Shown piece by piece: positions 33,209-43,476 of a DNA stretch of 64,000 nucleotides. Under the pieces are notes generated by a model. The model worked only from the letters and a program-made list of their open reading frames with translations. It did no database searches and had not been told where the DNA came from. The translations under genes and the position numbers were made by a program. The stretch comes from Tubulanus polymorphus (taxonomy: Eukaryota; Nemertea; Palaeonemertea; Tubulaniformes; Tubulanidae). The DNA lies in contig NC_134029.1 in assembly GCF_964204645.1 (NCBI RefSeq), positions 14,624,850 to 14,688,849 on the forward strand, given 5' to 3'. Position 1 is the stretch's first letter; every line of letters begins with the position of its first letter.

Positions 33209-35243
33209 AAAATAAAATGGATTTTAATATTCAAACACTCTCTGAAGAAATAATTTCAAAAACACAAATAAAAGAGAAGTTAGAAAAAATATTTAGTGAA
33301 TTTAAACGTCATATTGAAGAAAGATATTTTGAGGGTTCTGGTTTAACATTGAATGAAATTATATTTTTAGATTTAAATGTTTATAATACAAAAGTGAATA
33401 AAACATCAAAAAGTAAAACAATGTTTAAAAAGGATTCAAACTTTACAACAGAAGAGGATATGAAAGCATCAAGTTATATTAAATTACCATTTACAACAAA
33501 AGCAGTGATAAATGTTCAAAATGAAGATAAGAAATGTTTTCTATGGTCAATTATTAGTTGCTTACACCCAACAGAAGATATTACGCATAGTTTTAGAATA
33601 ACAGATTACCGGAAATATGAAATATTACATGAAATTGATCAATATCCAGTAACTATAAAAATGATTCCTAGAATGGTAAAAGTTAATAATTTACAAATAA
33701 ATGTATTCGAATTAATGCAATTACCAAAGACAAAAGGTGAAAATATTTAAGATTATACATTAGAAGCTTTATATTTAACAGAATATTACAAAAAAGATGA
33801 AAATGAACATTATATGTGGTTAAAACAAATTGATTTATTCTTTAGAACAGAAAGTGATCACCACCGTAAAATTTATCTATGTAGAAAATGTTTATCTAAA
33901 TTTATGACAGAATACATTATTAAAACAAAGAATTGTGTGATAATAAGGATTTTTGCAAATTAATAATGCCAACAAAAAAAGATTGTAAGTTGAAATTTAC
34001 TAATCATAGATTTAAAAATATTGTTCCATTTGTAATTCATGGGGATTTTGAATTGTTGAATAAAGAATTAACTGATCAAGATAGAAAAGAAATATATAAC
34101 AAAAAGCAATTTAAAATCAATGGATAAAGGAAATGAATTAAATGAAGATATAATTCAAGATCCACCAATTATAAACACAATTTAAAAAGTTCATCAAAGA
34201 GCTCCTGCTTATGGAATTTACATAAAATCAAATTATCCCAAATTATATGAAAGTCAATATATTTCCTTTAGAGGTGAAGATGTAGTTAATGATTTTTGTA
34301 ATAAAATAATTGAATTAGAAAGTGATTTTGCAAAATTATTAAACAAAAATAAAAGAATAGTTATGACAAAAGAAGATGAAATTCATTTTAATTATGCAAC
34401 TCATTGTTGTTATTGTGAAAAACGTTTTTATTCATTTGATAAAAAAGTTAAAGATCATGATCATTTAAATTCAAAATACCGCGGAGCTGCTCATGAAGAT
34501 TGTAATTTACAAGCTAAGAAAGTTAATTTCGTACCAATATTATTTCATAATTTATCAGGCTATGATACCCATCTATTTATAAAACAAATCAGGAAAATTG
34601 GGTGCAATTAATCAAGAAATAGAGAGAATATAATGCTATGAATGGTACAAATGTAAGAAAATATGATTTTAAACTATTAGCTAAGACATCTGAAACTTAT
34701 ATTTCATTTCAATTTGGTTGCATTAGATTTTTAGATTCTTTTAGATTTCTAGCAAGTTCATTAGATAATTTAGCAAAAAGTTTAGTTGATAATGATTTTA
34801 TAATAACTCGACATTATTATCCAAATGAACAAGATTTTAAATTATTGAGATATAAAGGCGCAATTCCTTATTCATTTTATAAAACACATGATGATTTTAT
34901 TGTAACAGAATTATTAAAAGAACAATTTTATGATCAATTAAAAGAGGAGTATGTGAAAGATGAAGTGTTTAATAGAACATTAAATAATTGGAATCACTTT
35001 AAGATAAAAAATCATGGTGAATTAGTAGATTTATATTTAAAATCAGATGTTATGATTTTGGCTGACATATTTGAAAAATTTAGAGAAGTTAATTTGAATC
35101 ATTTTAATGTTGATCCTTGTTATTGTTATTCGAGTCCTGGTTTAACCGACTTAAGAATTGAAAAACGACAATTATATTTTAATTTTGATAATAAACAAAT
35201 TATTCATAATGAAAATAAAATCAAATATTGGAATTCAATGTGA
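32596..35243 (+). pseudogene. Protein-primed family B DNA polymerase, N-terminal and exonuclease parts only
   Basis: The first frame (32596-33750) has two C2H2 fingers (CPYCKNYIDK...H, CEVCNEFIVK...H), then LTLNEIIFLDLNVY and KKCFLWSIISCLHP, which precede the exonuclease in Polinton polymerases. A TAA at 33748-33750 is followed by the same open frame, then frameshifts near 33930 and 34130. Later signatures are FVIHGDFELL (ExoI), KVKDHDHLNSKYRGAAHEDCN (HNH-like finger), FHNLSGYDTHLF (ExoII), RFLDSFRFLASSLDNL and LYLKSDVMILADIF (ExoIII). The text ends soon after SSPGLTDL. No palm motifs (SLYP, YxDTDS) follow, so the catalytic polymerase half was deleted. Confidence 0.88.
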
Positions 35244-35560
35244 ATTAGATAATAATAATAATTCTTATAACGATATTGGTATTCAATGTGATTTAGATAA
35301 TGAATTTAGAAAATTCAATCCTGATGAAAGAGTGTATTGTTATTGTGGAGGTAAAGAGGTTTAAGATCACATAAATCAAAGCATTATCAAACAATTAAAC
35401 ATATCAATATATAGTAGTTTAATATTCTGAAATTAGTTAATGAATAACTGTTAGACTGTAAGGTTAATTGTTATTTTATTTAATCATTTAAAAGTTTAAT
35501 ATTTTAGAAATGTTAAACTTTTAAATGATAAAATTTTTTTTTCTAATCTTTCATTAATAA

Positions 35561-35779
35561 ATGGATGGTTTCATTCCAACTGGGAAAAGTGATTTGAAAC
35601 ATTATTTAGTTGTTGGGGGATTAATTTTAGCTGCGCTTTACTTTTATTATGAAAATATTTCAAAAGATTTAATAAATGAAAATAATAAATTACGTAAGAA
35701 ATTGAAGAAATTAAATACTAGAAATGGAAATAATCATAAAAACGGTAATAATCACAAGAAAGTTGTTGAATCAGATTAA
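35561..35779 (+). CDS. Small single-pass membrane protein of the Polinton-like element
   Basis: 72 codons, intact. FIPTGKSDLKHYL is followed by a hydrophobic stretch (VVGGLILAALYFYY), then a charged helix (SKDLINENNKLRKKLKKL) and a repeated NGNNHK tail ending KKVVESD. It is homologous to 19391-19612 with high residue conservation on both sides of the membrane segment. It is followed after 55 bp by the second small gene on the same strand, an arrangement also seen at 19391-19848. No known family recognised. Confidence 0.65.
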   Translation: MDGFIPTGKSDLKHYLVVGGLILAALYFYYENISKDLINENNKLRKKLKKLNTRNGNNHKNGNNHKKVVESD

Positions 35780-35834
35780 CTAGTCTTAATTAATTAATCA
35801 ATTAATTAATCTAGTAAAATCTTTTTCTAATTAA

Positions 35835-36116
35835 ATGAGTGAAAATATATTAAATTTGTTAAATCTTATTTACAGAAATCAAGAGAAAATGAAATTAATT
35901 ATGATGATTTCAGGGTTAGTTTCATTTTCAGTTTATAGTTTGAAACAATTGTTTCATTTTTTTGATGATTGTATAATAAAATATATTGAATTGAAAAATA
36001 ATATCAATTACATTTCAGACAGAATGAATAATATTAAAAGATGCGAAATTTGTAGTAAAAAATACAAGACAGAAAAAGGATTTAGAAATCATAAATTCAG
36101 ACATAAATTGGAATGA
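35835..36116 (+). CDS. Small membrane protein with a C-terminal C2H2 finger
   Basis: 93 codons, intact. It has a charged N-terminus (SENILNLLNLIYRNQEKMK), a hydrophobic segment (LIMMISGLVSFSVYSL), then KQLFHFFDDCI and a C-terminal CEICSKKYKTEKGFRNHKFRH finger (C-x2-C-x12-H-x4-H). A broken homologue occurs at 19636-19848. It sits just inside the right inverted repeat. A membrane segment joined to a single zinc finger is unusual; I know no family for it. Confidence 0.65.
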   Translation: MSENILNLLNLIYRNQEKMKLIMMISGLVSFSVYSLKQLFHFFDDCIIKYIELKNNINYISDRMNNIKRCEICSKKYKTEKGFRNHKFRHKLE

Positions 36117-36198
36117 TTAAATGACTAATTAAAGTAAAGAATTTAAAAGAAATCTCATTTATTGTGTGAAATTGAAATAATTTGAAATACAACTAAAA

Positions 36199-36878
36199 TT
36201 AATCTAAAATAGACAATTTTGTTAATTTGATAAAACTTAATTTCCCAGAGATACTAATTTTTGGATATTCAACATCTGTAATAAAGTCCATTATTTTTTC
36301 CATTATTTCATTAAATTTACTATAATCTTCTATTGTTGTACCTTTAAAAAATCTAGATATAATAGCCGCAGGACCAATTTTACTATGTAATGTTTCTAAA
36401 ATTTCAATTATATCTTTTATTTCTAGTGAATCGATATAATTTCTAACATTTTCCATGTAAGTTTATTTGAAATGGATTTAGTTTTTGAAGTTGATTTTTT
36501 TACTTGTTGAGGTTTATCATCGAAATAATCTATTCCTAAAACATTATTACCCAAACTTTGATGGTGTTTTTGTGATTTGATATGTCTTTTATAATTCCTA
36601 TATATATAATTTACTATAAATTCATTACAAACTTCACATTTTATTTCATCCACATTCATATCATCTAATCGTTCTTTTCTTTCATTTGAATTTTCTGGAG
36701 TTTCAAAATCTATAACATTTTTTATATGATTTGCAGATTTTTCATGACGCGATTTTTGAGATTTATCAATGTTATTTATTTATATTGAGATTTATCAATG
36801 ATTTATCAATTTCTTACAATATGGACAATAATATTGATTTTCATTGACATCAATTTGTTCTGTCTTATTCTCTCTCAT
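36199..36878 (-). pseudogene. Inverted-repeat copy of the polymerase N-terminus
   Basis: The right terminal repeat carries a second start of the same gene, read inward on the minus strand from ATG at 36876-36878. Frameshifts fall near 36660-36830 and 36440. Two minus-strand pieces remain open, one with the second finger (CEVCNEFIV) and one with IKDIIEILETLHSKIGPAA. It runs out at the inner edge of the repeat with a short unrelated tail. Confidence 0.85.
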
Positions 36879-36963
36879 TTATAAGGAAAACAAATTACTT
36901 GTGGTGATGAGAGGTGTCTCGACCTCACGACCTCTGGTATGAAAGCCACAATTTCTAATTACT
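36226..36963 (-). repeat. Right terminal inverted repeat of the Polinton-like element
   Basis: Complement of 32511-33208, about 40 bp longer owing to small insertions, including a duplicated gatttatcaat stretch near 36770-36810 and a tatata insertion near 36600. Confidence 0.9.
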
Positions 36964-37154
36964 GGTAACGAGGTATATTTTGTCATCACAATCAATTACA
37001 AAATCGCAGCTGCTGACATGTTCTATGATTGTGGTGAGTTTCAAGGCCATTGGTTTTGTATATGGTCACCAGGGGGCGTTGAATGCTGAAATTGTTAGAT
37101 TGTTGAGCATTTGAAACCACTTCCTTAGTGGTTATGGTGTCCCTGGACCCCTAG
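36964..37154 (+). mobile_element. Family X copy 3, right part
   Basis: It resumes at ggtaacgaggtatatttt with one core module, then accacttccttagtggttat and ggacccctag, ending 37154 and followed by T. Together with 31787-32510 it makes one family X element. Confidence 0.85.
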
Positions 37155-37218
37155 TTATTTAACATTTTCACTATTCACGATTCGTGTCATTTGATTATTG
37201 TAAACCTTTTTTTTTTAG

Positions 37219-37285
37219 AACTGCATCTCCAGTGAAATATGTACAGTTTTCTGCTGATGGATTGTTGTTTGCTTCAGTTGGATAT
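37219..37285 (+). CDS. DMXL: DMXL exon d (phase 2/0)
   Basis: The acceptor is a T run ending ttag and the donor gtaagtct. It encodes TASPVKYVQFSADGLLFASV then GY. The vertebrate equivalent is TSVSVHLMEWSPDGEYFATAG, a typical WD40 strand with the SxDG turn. The first base completes the arginine codon begun in exon c. It lies only 65 bp after the CTAG end of family X copy 3. Confidence 0.9.
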
Positions 37286-37810
37286 GTAAGTCTTTCTCAC
37301 GTCATCGTACGTCGACGGAGTCTTCATAATGGCTCTGGAGACCTTTCCGGAAATAACTTGCTCACAAAATACCGTGTATCGAAACTCGTCTTTTGTACCG
37401 TACATCTTCGTTATGCAATTAGTGCCATTCAAAACGGTACCTAATGAAGATGAAATCGTGAAACGTTCCGGTTAGGCAGTAATTAGGATTCAAAGTTCGG
37501 AATTTTTTTTCCCGAATATTTGTTCCATCCGGATAATTAATACCTTCATTCTGTGGAGATCACGTGGGCTCTTTCAGTTAATCACGGCACTTTAACGGTT
37601 CAAGTCGCGGCCTACATAATCAAGCTTTTTGACGTGATTATGAGTCACACTTGTATAGTTCATTCTTACCCTGTCAGTCAAACAAACAATTAGCTCATAA
37701 AATGTCTGTGGGTGCCGCTCGATCGGTTCACAAAATAAAATAAAATTGGAGTTGGTCCGGTCCTTGTTCCGGACGCGCCGCCACTGTCGTGCTCGCTTCT
37801 AGAACATTGA

Positions 37811-38013
37811 TTGAGAGTGCCTCGCCAAGCACGCAACGCTAATATAGTTCCCTGTGAGAAACGTGAAAAACGAAAAAGTACGATTTCGTCAACTGTTACA
37901 CCGTCGAAACGGCAGAAAACTTCATGTGCATCAAAATCAAATAATACAAGATCGCCGGGATTAAAAAGCTCATATACTCCACGAACGGAGGAAAATCTCC
38001 AGACCATGTCGCA
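37811..38013 (+). CDS. Possible exon of a nested plus-strand gene (uncertain)
   Basis: The open frame encodes a basic, Ser/Thr-rich stretch (CEKREKRKSTISSTVTPSKR then KTSCASKSNN) and ends at a good donor, gtaagtaacc, at 38014. GC content rises at 37740-37860. No ATG precedes it in frame and the acceptor is unclear. It may belong with the exons at 41390-43078. Confidence 0.25.
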
Positions 38014-38277
38014 GTAAGTAACCAACAATTAACAACAACAGGCCTACTTGTACTACAATACATTGTCGGTTTTCCTAATCCTAATTATCGTAACATACTT
38101 GATAAGTTTGATCGAATCGAAATCCGCTACGATGTAAGCTAGAGACACCTTCACTCTGAACTATCTCCCATGTACTGAATTATCATCCGAGCACTCGGTC
38201 GTTGCTAATTCAAATTCAATCAATGTTTATTCATCATAAAATCTTACATGATTGTGGATGATGATACAAAAGATGAT

Positions 38278-38934
38278 ACCGTATTTTCCGGTGTACAAGT
38301 CGACCCGGTGTATAAGTCGAGGTCAAATTTTCAGTTAAAAAAGTTGTGCTAGGGCTATAGTCGGTGTATAAGTCGAGTCGCTTCTTCATGTGTTTACATA
38401 TGTCACATTGAAAACAGTGCCGATGTCATTCTCATAGTAGTTGAGAGTTTTTACCACTGTTGCCATTATTAAATCATTGGGATCTGTTGTTTCTAATATT
38501 AAATAACCGGATTAGTGCTCATTGTTTGTATCCACGTGTTGAATGTATAGTGTATACGTTGAATGCCGCGCGCCTGTAGTCTAGTATTAGACTGACTGTG
38601 TATTGATTATTGGCACGCTGCCACAGCATCGCAGCTTATATAAACAATGAATATACGCGGTTTTCTTTCTCTTTTGATTTTTAACATTAGTTAATTTTGA
38701 AACATTTCCAAACTATAAGAAACTATTTTTATCAACATCCTAAATTCTAATTGGTATATGAGTGTAGCCTAACATAAATTAATATTCCATTTCATCATGG
38801 CGACCTTGAACTCTAAACAACGTTCGTCAGTTTAAAACGATATCGAAAGTGTAGCCGGTGTATCGACCTACGTTTTTTGGACATGATTTTTGGTCTCAAA
38901 AACTCGACTTATACACCGGAAAATACAGTATATG
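38278..38934. repeat. MITE-like element with CGTATTTTCCGGTGTA inverted ends, about 656 bp
   Basis: The left end accgtattttccggtgtaca then agtcgac is complementary to the right end tcgacttatacaccggaaaa then tacagta. The internal words ggtgtataagtcgag repeat near both ends. The right half recurs at 31440-31672. No coding frame. Target duplication is not clear. Confidence 0.65.
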
Positions 38935-39329
38935 AAATTTGTACCAATAACAATGAAAGAGAAAATTAACATTGATGCAGGTTACAAAAATGTACCTTAA
39001 AATTCTGTGACATGAAACAATACTACATTTCGTATAGGCCTACAACCATAAGCTTATTTTAAATGTTTCGACTACTGTAGTAAAAAGCTTTTTTTAAATT
39101 TTTCACAGATGTTTGTTCATCGTCTTTCCTCAGTATTGAAATAAACCTGGAATACATTTGTATGCAGGATTTGTGAAGAAGTGAGAAATTCTAGATGATT
39201 TCGAATAATGCTTTTGTATTGGCGGATTATAAAAGTTGTCAACATAGTGTAGTTAGGAAAGAATTCAGATTCACACATATGGATGAGTCCTGCTCATTAC
39301 TGACGTGTACCTGTTTTGTTCGAGAGAGT

Positions 39330-39622
39330 AACAAGCTTCATCTTCGAGATTATCAACGAGTCTAAGTGAACCTGTGAAGTCATTTTATGGAAAGCAATCG
39401 GATGCTTACTATATACACTGCAAAGCAGTTACAATATTATTCCCAAGTGCTGTCAATCCGGATGAATTGGAAGATAACAATGAAATTGAATCTGTAAATA
39501 TTTTATCGTATAATCCTACACTTGTTGCTGTACGAAACGATTTATCGATAAATATCATTAACCGGATTCCCTCCTTAAGGCATTGTATGTGTGAATCGTG
39601 TAAATATAATTATAACTGTTGA
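39330..39622 (+). pseudogene. Unrecognised coding-like frame
   Basis: Open from about 39330 and closed at 39620-39622. It includes PVKSFYGKQSDAYYIHCKAV, ILFPSAVNPDEL, VRNDLSINIINRIPSLRHC and CESCKYNYNC. The C-x4-C-x-C-x2-C-x6-C spacing and hydrophobic pattern look protein-like, and a further open stretch (IPYPLKEHQQQ, HGMPFLLELIP) follows to 39850 in another frame. It may be a decayed piece of the same transposase-like class as the nearby nested genes; no family assigned. Confidence 0.35.
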
Positions 39623-39849
39623 CACATTATATCATATATCGAATGGTGAAAAAATGAGGATATCATCACTGACATTGATCTCGTCTCAGAAGATGATTCT
39701 TCCGAACGTGAAAATACACGTGTATGAACGGCAATATCCCGTTCTCCAATACCGTATCCACTGAAGGAACATCAGCAGCAAATCTTACATTTAAGATATC
39801 ATGGCATGCCATTTCTGTTGGAGTTAATTCCAACCTTCACGACAGAGAA

Positions 39850-41389
39850 CAATAAGAAATTAACTATATCGGCTACTTTTCCAGTAGTATACATTTCAAA
39901 ACAGTCACTCTGAAATAGTGTTCCTTTCAATTCGGTTGGTTTTATATAGTGGCAGTTTCGAAGAGTCTACTATTGAAAAGTGACCATTCTAAAACATCTG
40001 GTTTCGATAGTGCACAATAGCAGTAGAGGTGACTGTCAAACCACCTGCCTGTAAACAGTGACTTTGTGATAGTAACTCCTACCATAAAAGCTACTCTCAA
40101 AACATATCGTTTCTAAAAGTCAACTATTCGTATAGTGACCATTTTGAGATAGCATGGTAATTTCTTGTTGAAAATAGCAGCATCTGTTAAGATTTGCAGT
40201 GATATGTGACAGGTTCAAAGGTACCGTTAAACCCTATATGCTTTGTATACAGAACTCTGTATGCTTTGAATATAGTTTGTGAATAGAAAATCAAAGTTTC
40301 TGAGTTGCTAAGAACCCCCTAAATTATATTATGCTCAACAAAATGGCAATATCCAATAGAAAAACTATTGATTTATATATAACATCATGGATTAAATCCA
40401 TTAATACTAATATAGTGCCAGTCCTAATTTAGAATTTCAAGATTTTTTTTTACATTTGCGATTATAAAACATTCTGCTGCGTTCATAAATCTTGGATTCT
40501 GTAGAAAAGAAAGACAAAAAATAAATTTGCCTTTTAGGCTTAATTTGTTTTTAAGGATATATAGAGGAATATCCAAATAAATCATATGTTCATAAAATGA
40601 ATTACGTCCTATTTATCTCATTATCTGGATGAAGACTACAAAAATATTTTGAAAAAAATGTATCTTAAATACTTAGAATTAACCTTGAATTCATTGTTTA
40701 TTTCGATACTAACGATCCATGTGATGTGAAGCAAAGGAGTATAAGGTGTCCACTAAGTTCCACATACTCAAAAGGTTTTTAGATCTTCTAGAGTGGAAAA
40801 TTGACCGTTTAAAAAAACGGTTAATTGCCAATTAAATCTTTATATTTTCTGTTTTTTAACCTATATTTTGATCTATTTTCAGGAATATTCAGTTCGGAAT
40901 GTTTGAGCTTGAGATTTTTAAGAGAGCTCAAAATTGTAGGGGACTCCCCATGATAAAATATTCAACGTTTATTTGTTCTGAAAATATATAATATGGCAAT
41001 TTCAAAAAGTCAATAAATTATGGTATGTCACTTTCTGATGAGTATTTGTGCTGTCTCATCATCTATTCCTATCTGCATTCAAGATGCTGTTTGAAACTGC
41101 TGGAATGATTGGATAGAGCATTGAACAAAATCTAAACCTATAGGAAAATATTGCCACATTCATCATGAATAAGATGAGCTCTCAGGCTTAAGATGAGAAT
41201 TTTGGAACTGTTTAATTGGCTTCCTGGATTTTGATGCTAAATACAGAGAATTGCTACACACAGCTAATATCAAATTTTGTGTCATGCTTCCTAGAGCCCT
41301 TATAGTTTTCTGGACATATTAAAACCAAAACTAACAGCCACGCAAGTGAAAATCAAAATGAATACATGTATAATTGTACGTTCTTCTAG
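39850..41389. other. DMXL intron, no gene recognised
   Basis: AT-rich, without repeats shared with other parts of the window and without plausible exons up to the acceptor at 41389. Confidence 0.5.
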
Positions 41390-41589
41390 ATAATAGAAAG
41401 GTAAACCACTTTGCCTGTGGCAAATTATTTCAATCTAGTAATCAGACAAACGTTGCTCAGCTGATGAAAGAAGCACCAATCCTAGTTCGTTTCCTACTTG
41501 GATGTCGAGATCAAGTTAGCCAAGAATTGACAGATGTTCACAGGACATTCATATATGACATTGTCGCTCGAATTAAATTGTGCTATGAG
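41390..41589 (+). CDS. Nested plus-strand gene, exon 1 of 3 visible
   Basis: The acceptor is acgttcttctag and the donor gtaagttg. It encodes about 66 residues (KVNHFACGKLFQSSNQTNVA, RFLLGCRDQVSQELTDVH, IVARIKLCYE). With the next two exons, all in phase (2/0, 0/2, 2/stop), it gives the C-terminal part of a protein inside the DMXL intron. I do not know the family with certainty. The final exon has an SQVNEQANAGL / LAYMKPENFMRHIALFLAIKN pattern that I associate with HMGXB3-like and transposase-derived proteins. Start exons were not identified. Confidence 0.6.
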
Positions 41590-41695
41590 GTAAGTTGTAT
41601 AATAATTGTGACTGATATGAAAATGTAAAACTGCTTAACAGTACATTTTTTGCTATTATGTGAAACTCTTACAATTCAACTTTTTAAAATTATAG

Positions 41696-41789
41696 GTACA
41701 AAATAAACCCAACTTGTACTGTCCTGCAGAAAACGAAGGGATATTTAGAAAACTGAGTTTCTTTCCAGTATTACCAAAGCTACATAAGT
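41696..41789 (+). CDS. Nested plus-strand gene, exon 2
   Basis: The acceptor is aaaattatag and the donor gtaagtaa. It encodes VQNKPNLYCPAENEGIFRKL followed by SFFPVLPKLHK, with the last codon split (AA|G). The spacing of short introns (106 bp before, about 1.1 kb after) and the phase match support a real spliced gene. Confidence 0.6.
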
Positions 41790-42900
41790 AAGTAATTATC
41801 AGTTATTAGGCCAGCTGTAGGCTGAGCCTATTACTATACAAATGGAACGAATTTTAATGACATGGTTTCCAGAGTAAAGGCTCTTTGACTGTGCAACTAA
41901 GCATATATTCATACAAATCAATCATTAGAGCATTATCCATTCTCCAACCCCTATGAAGCTGATTTTTGAAAGAGGGCCTCGTTAAAATTTATATGAGCAT
42001 TTTCGCGAAAATCTTATCGCAAAAACATCTGTTTTAAAAAGCCAATCAGAAAGCAAAGACTCCTCTATGATTGGCTTAGCTGCAGAGATCAGCAGGTGTT
42101 CACGTGAACCCGTGGTATCATCTACCGTTTTACTTCTGGGTTTTATTCTTAGATCTAAAATTGTATTTCAATATCGATTTCTGGGAAATCTTTAGTTGAT
42201 TTGGTTTTTGGGAGGGATATTTTTATTTTCACTACAGAAAATATCATTGACAATTGTGCAAAGTCCGGGAAAAATAGCTTTTTCTCAAATCGGATAAATG
42301 ACCTTGATATGCTATTTAGCCATGTACTCAAACTGCAAATTCAATTATATTTTATTCTGCAAAAAAATATCAGATGCAATTAAATTTTACTTTATTGAAC
42401 AAGGTTAAACAACAAATCCAATTCAATTTTGTTTTATTGAGCAAATATTCATGTACACTGCTCATTTCACCACGCATTGTTTTAAAATCTATCTAATAAA
42501 GCTAAGGTCATTGTTTTGAATCAAATCTATTAGTTTGCCATAGCTTTGGTATTCATAAAGCGCACCAAAAGTTTGTTATTGTTCAGTGGTACAACATGTG
42601 TGGAAATGTGTGTTTGACTACAGTGACGTCAGCGATCGTGGGTTTTTCACAGCAAACCGGCACCTGCTGTGTATTGCAAACTGGTGAAAATAGCCGCCTT
42701 TAAAGTCTAATTTTTCAGTAATGGCTTTACTAAATTCAGAATTAGTAACACAGTTATCATTGATACACATATCACATTTAGAAAATAGGTTTTATACAAT
42801 ATTCTGATTATAGGGGACTTTACTTTTAAAGCAGTATCATTGTAAAGAGTTTATACTGTATTGATACATTTTTAATATGTTGAATCTACTGTAATTACAG
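41790..42900. other. Intron of the nested plus-strand gene
   Basis: AT-rich, no frame of note. 42355-42435 resembles 24175-24240 (tttattgaacaa, atccaattcaattt), a short dispersed repeat. Confidence 0.5.
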
Positions 42901-43078
42901 GTGCTGCGATGGATACTCTCTTGACTTGAACAAAGCGAATGTGGATGTCACAAATATCAACAGCCAAGTCAACGAACAAGCAAATGCTGGCTTGGTTCAC
43001 CTGAAATCACAGTTAGCATATATGAAGCCTGAGAACTTTATGCGGCACATTGCTTTATTCCTCGCAATAAAAAACTGA
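42901..43078 (+). CDS. Nested plus-strand gene, last exon
   Basis: The acceptor is actgtaattacag. It encodes CCDGYSLDLNKANVDVTNIN, SQVNEQANAGL, KSQLAYMKPENFMRHIALFL and AIKN before TGA at 43076-43078. An AATAAA signal lies at 43099-43104. The NEQ.N..L and MRHIALFL patterns suggest a catalytic-core tail of a transposase-like fold; this is inference. Confidence 0.6.
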
Positions 43079-43476
43079 GATAAAAGAACGAAAGTATAAT
43101 AAATTTGATATCTGAATCTATGAATTGAATTTTATTAAAATATAAACATAATGTATGTACACATACACTAAGTAAATGAATTTTACAATGATTATGATAC
43201 ATTTGTAGTACATGTAATATGATTAATAATAATATGGTTAATCTGGTTTAGTGAATACTTTTTGTTCTTCTGGTTGTAATCTTTCATTTCATCAGTCAAT
43301 TTCCTCTTCCTTTTGGTCCTCTCCATCTTCTCTTCCAAGACGTACGTCTTTTTGCCTGTTTTTTCTGACATTTAAATAGAATTGAGTGCCGAGACATCTA
43401 AATCTGAAATTGATATGGTATTCACATTGACATTCACAATTAAAGTACATGTATAATTATAACAATACGGCTTTGT

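Larger units (their letters stand above)
32511..36963 (+). mobile_element. Maverick/Polinton-like element with about 700-bp inverted repeats, 4453 bp
   Basis: The left end starts agtaattagaaattgtgg at 32511; the right end is its complement, ending at 36963. Flanks are ggttac (32505-32510) and ggtaac (36964-36969), a 6-bp target duplication with one difference. An AG start, 6-bp duplication, long terminal inverted repeats and a protein-primed family B DNA polymerase are Polinton hallmarks. Only the N-terminal and exonuclease parts of the polymerase and two small genes remain. Integrase, capsid, ATPase and protease are absent, so this is a deletion derivative. Base composition is much more AT-rich than the flanks. 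Confidence 0.88.
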
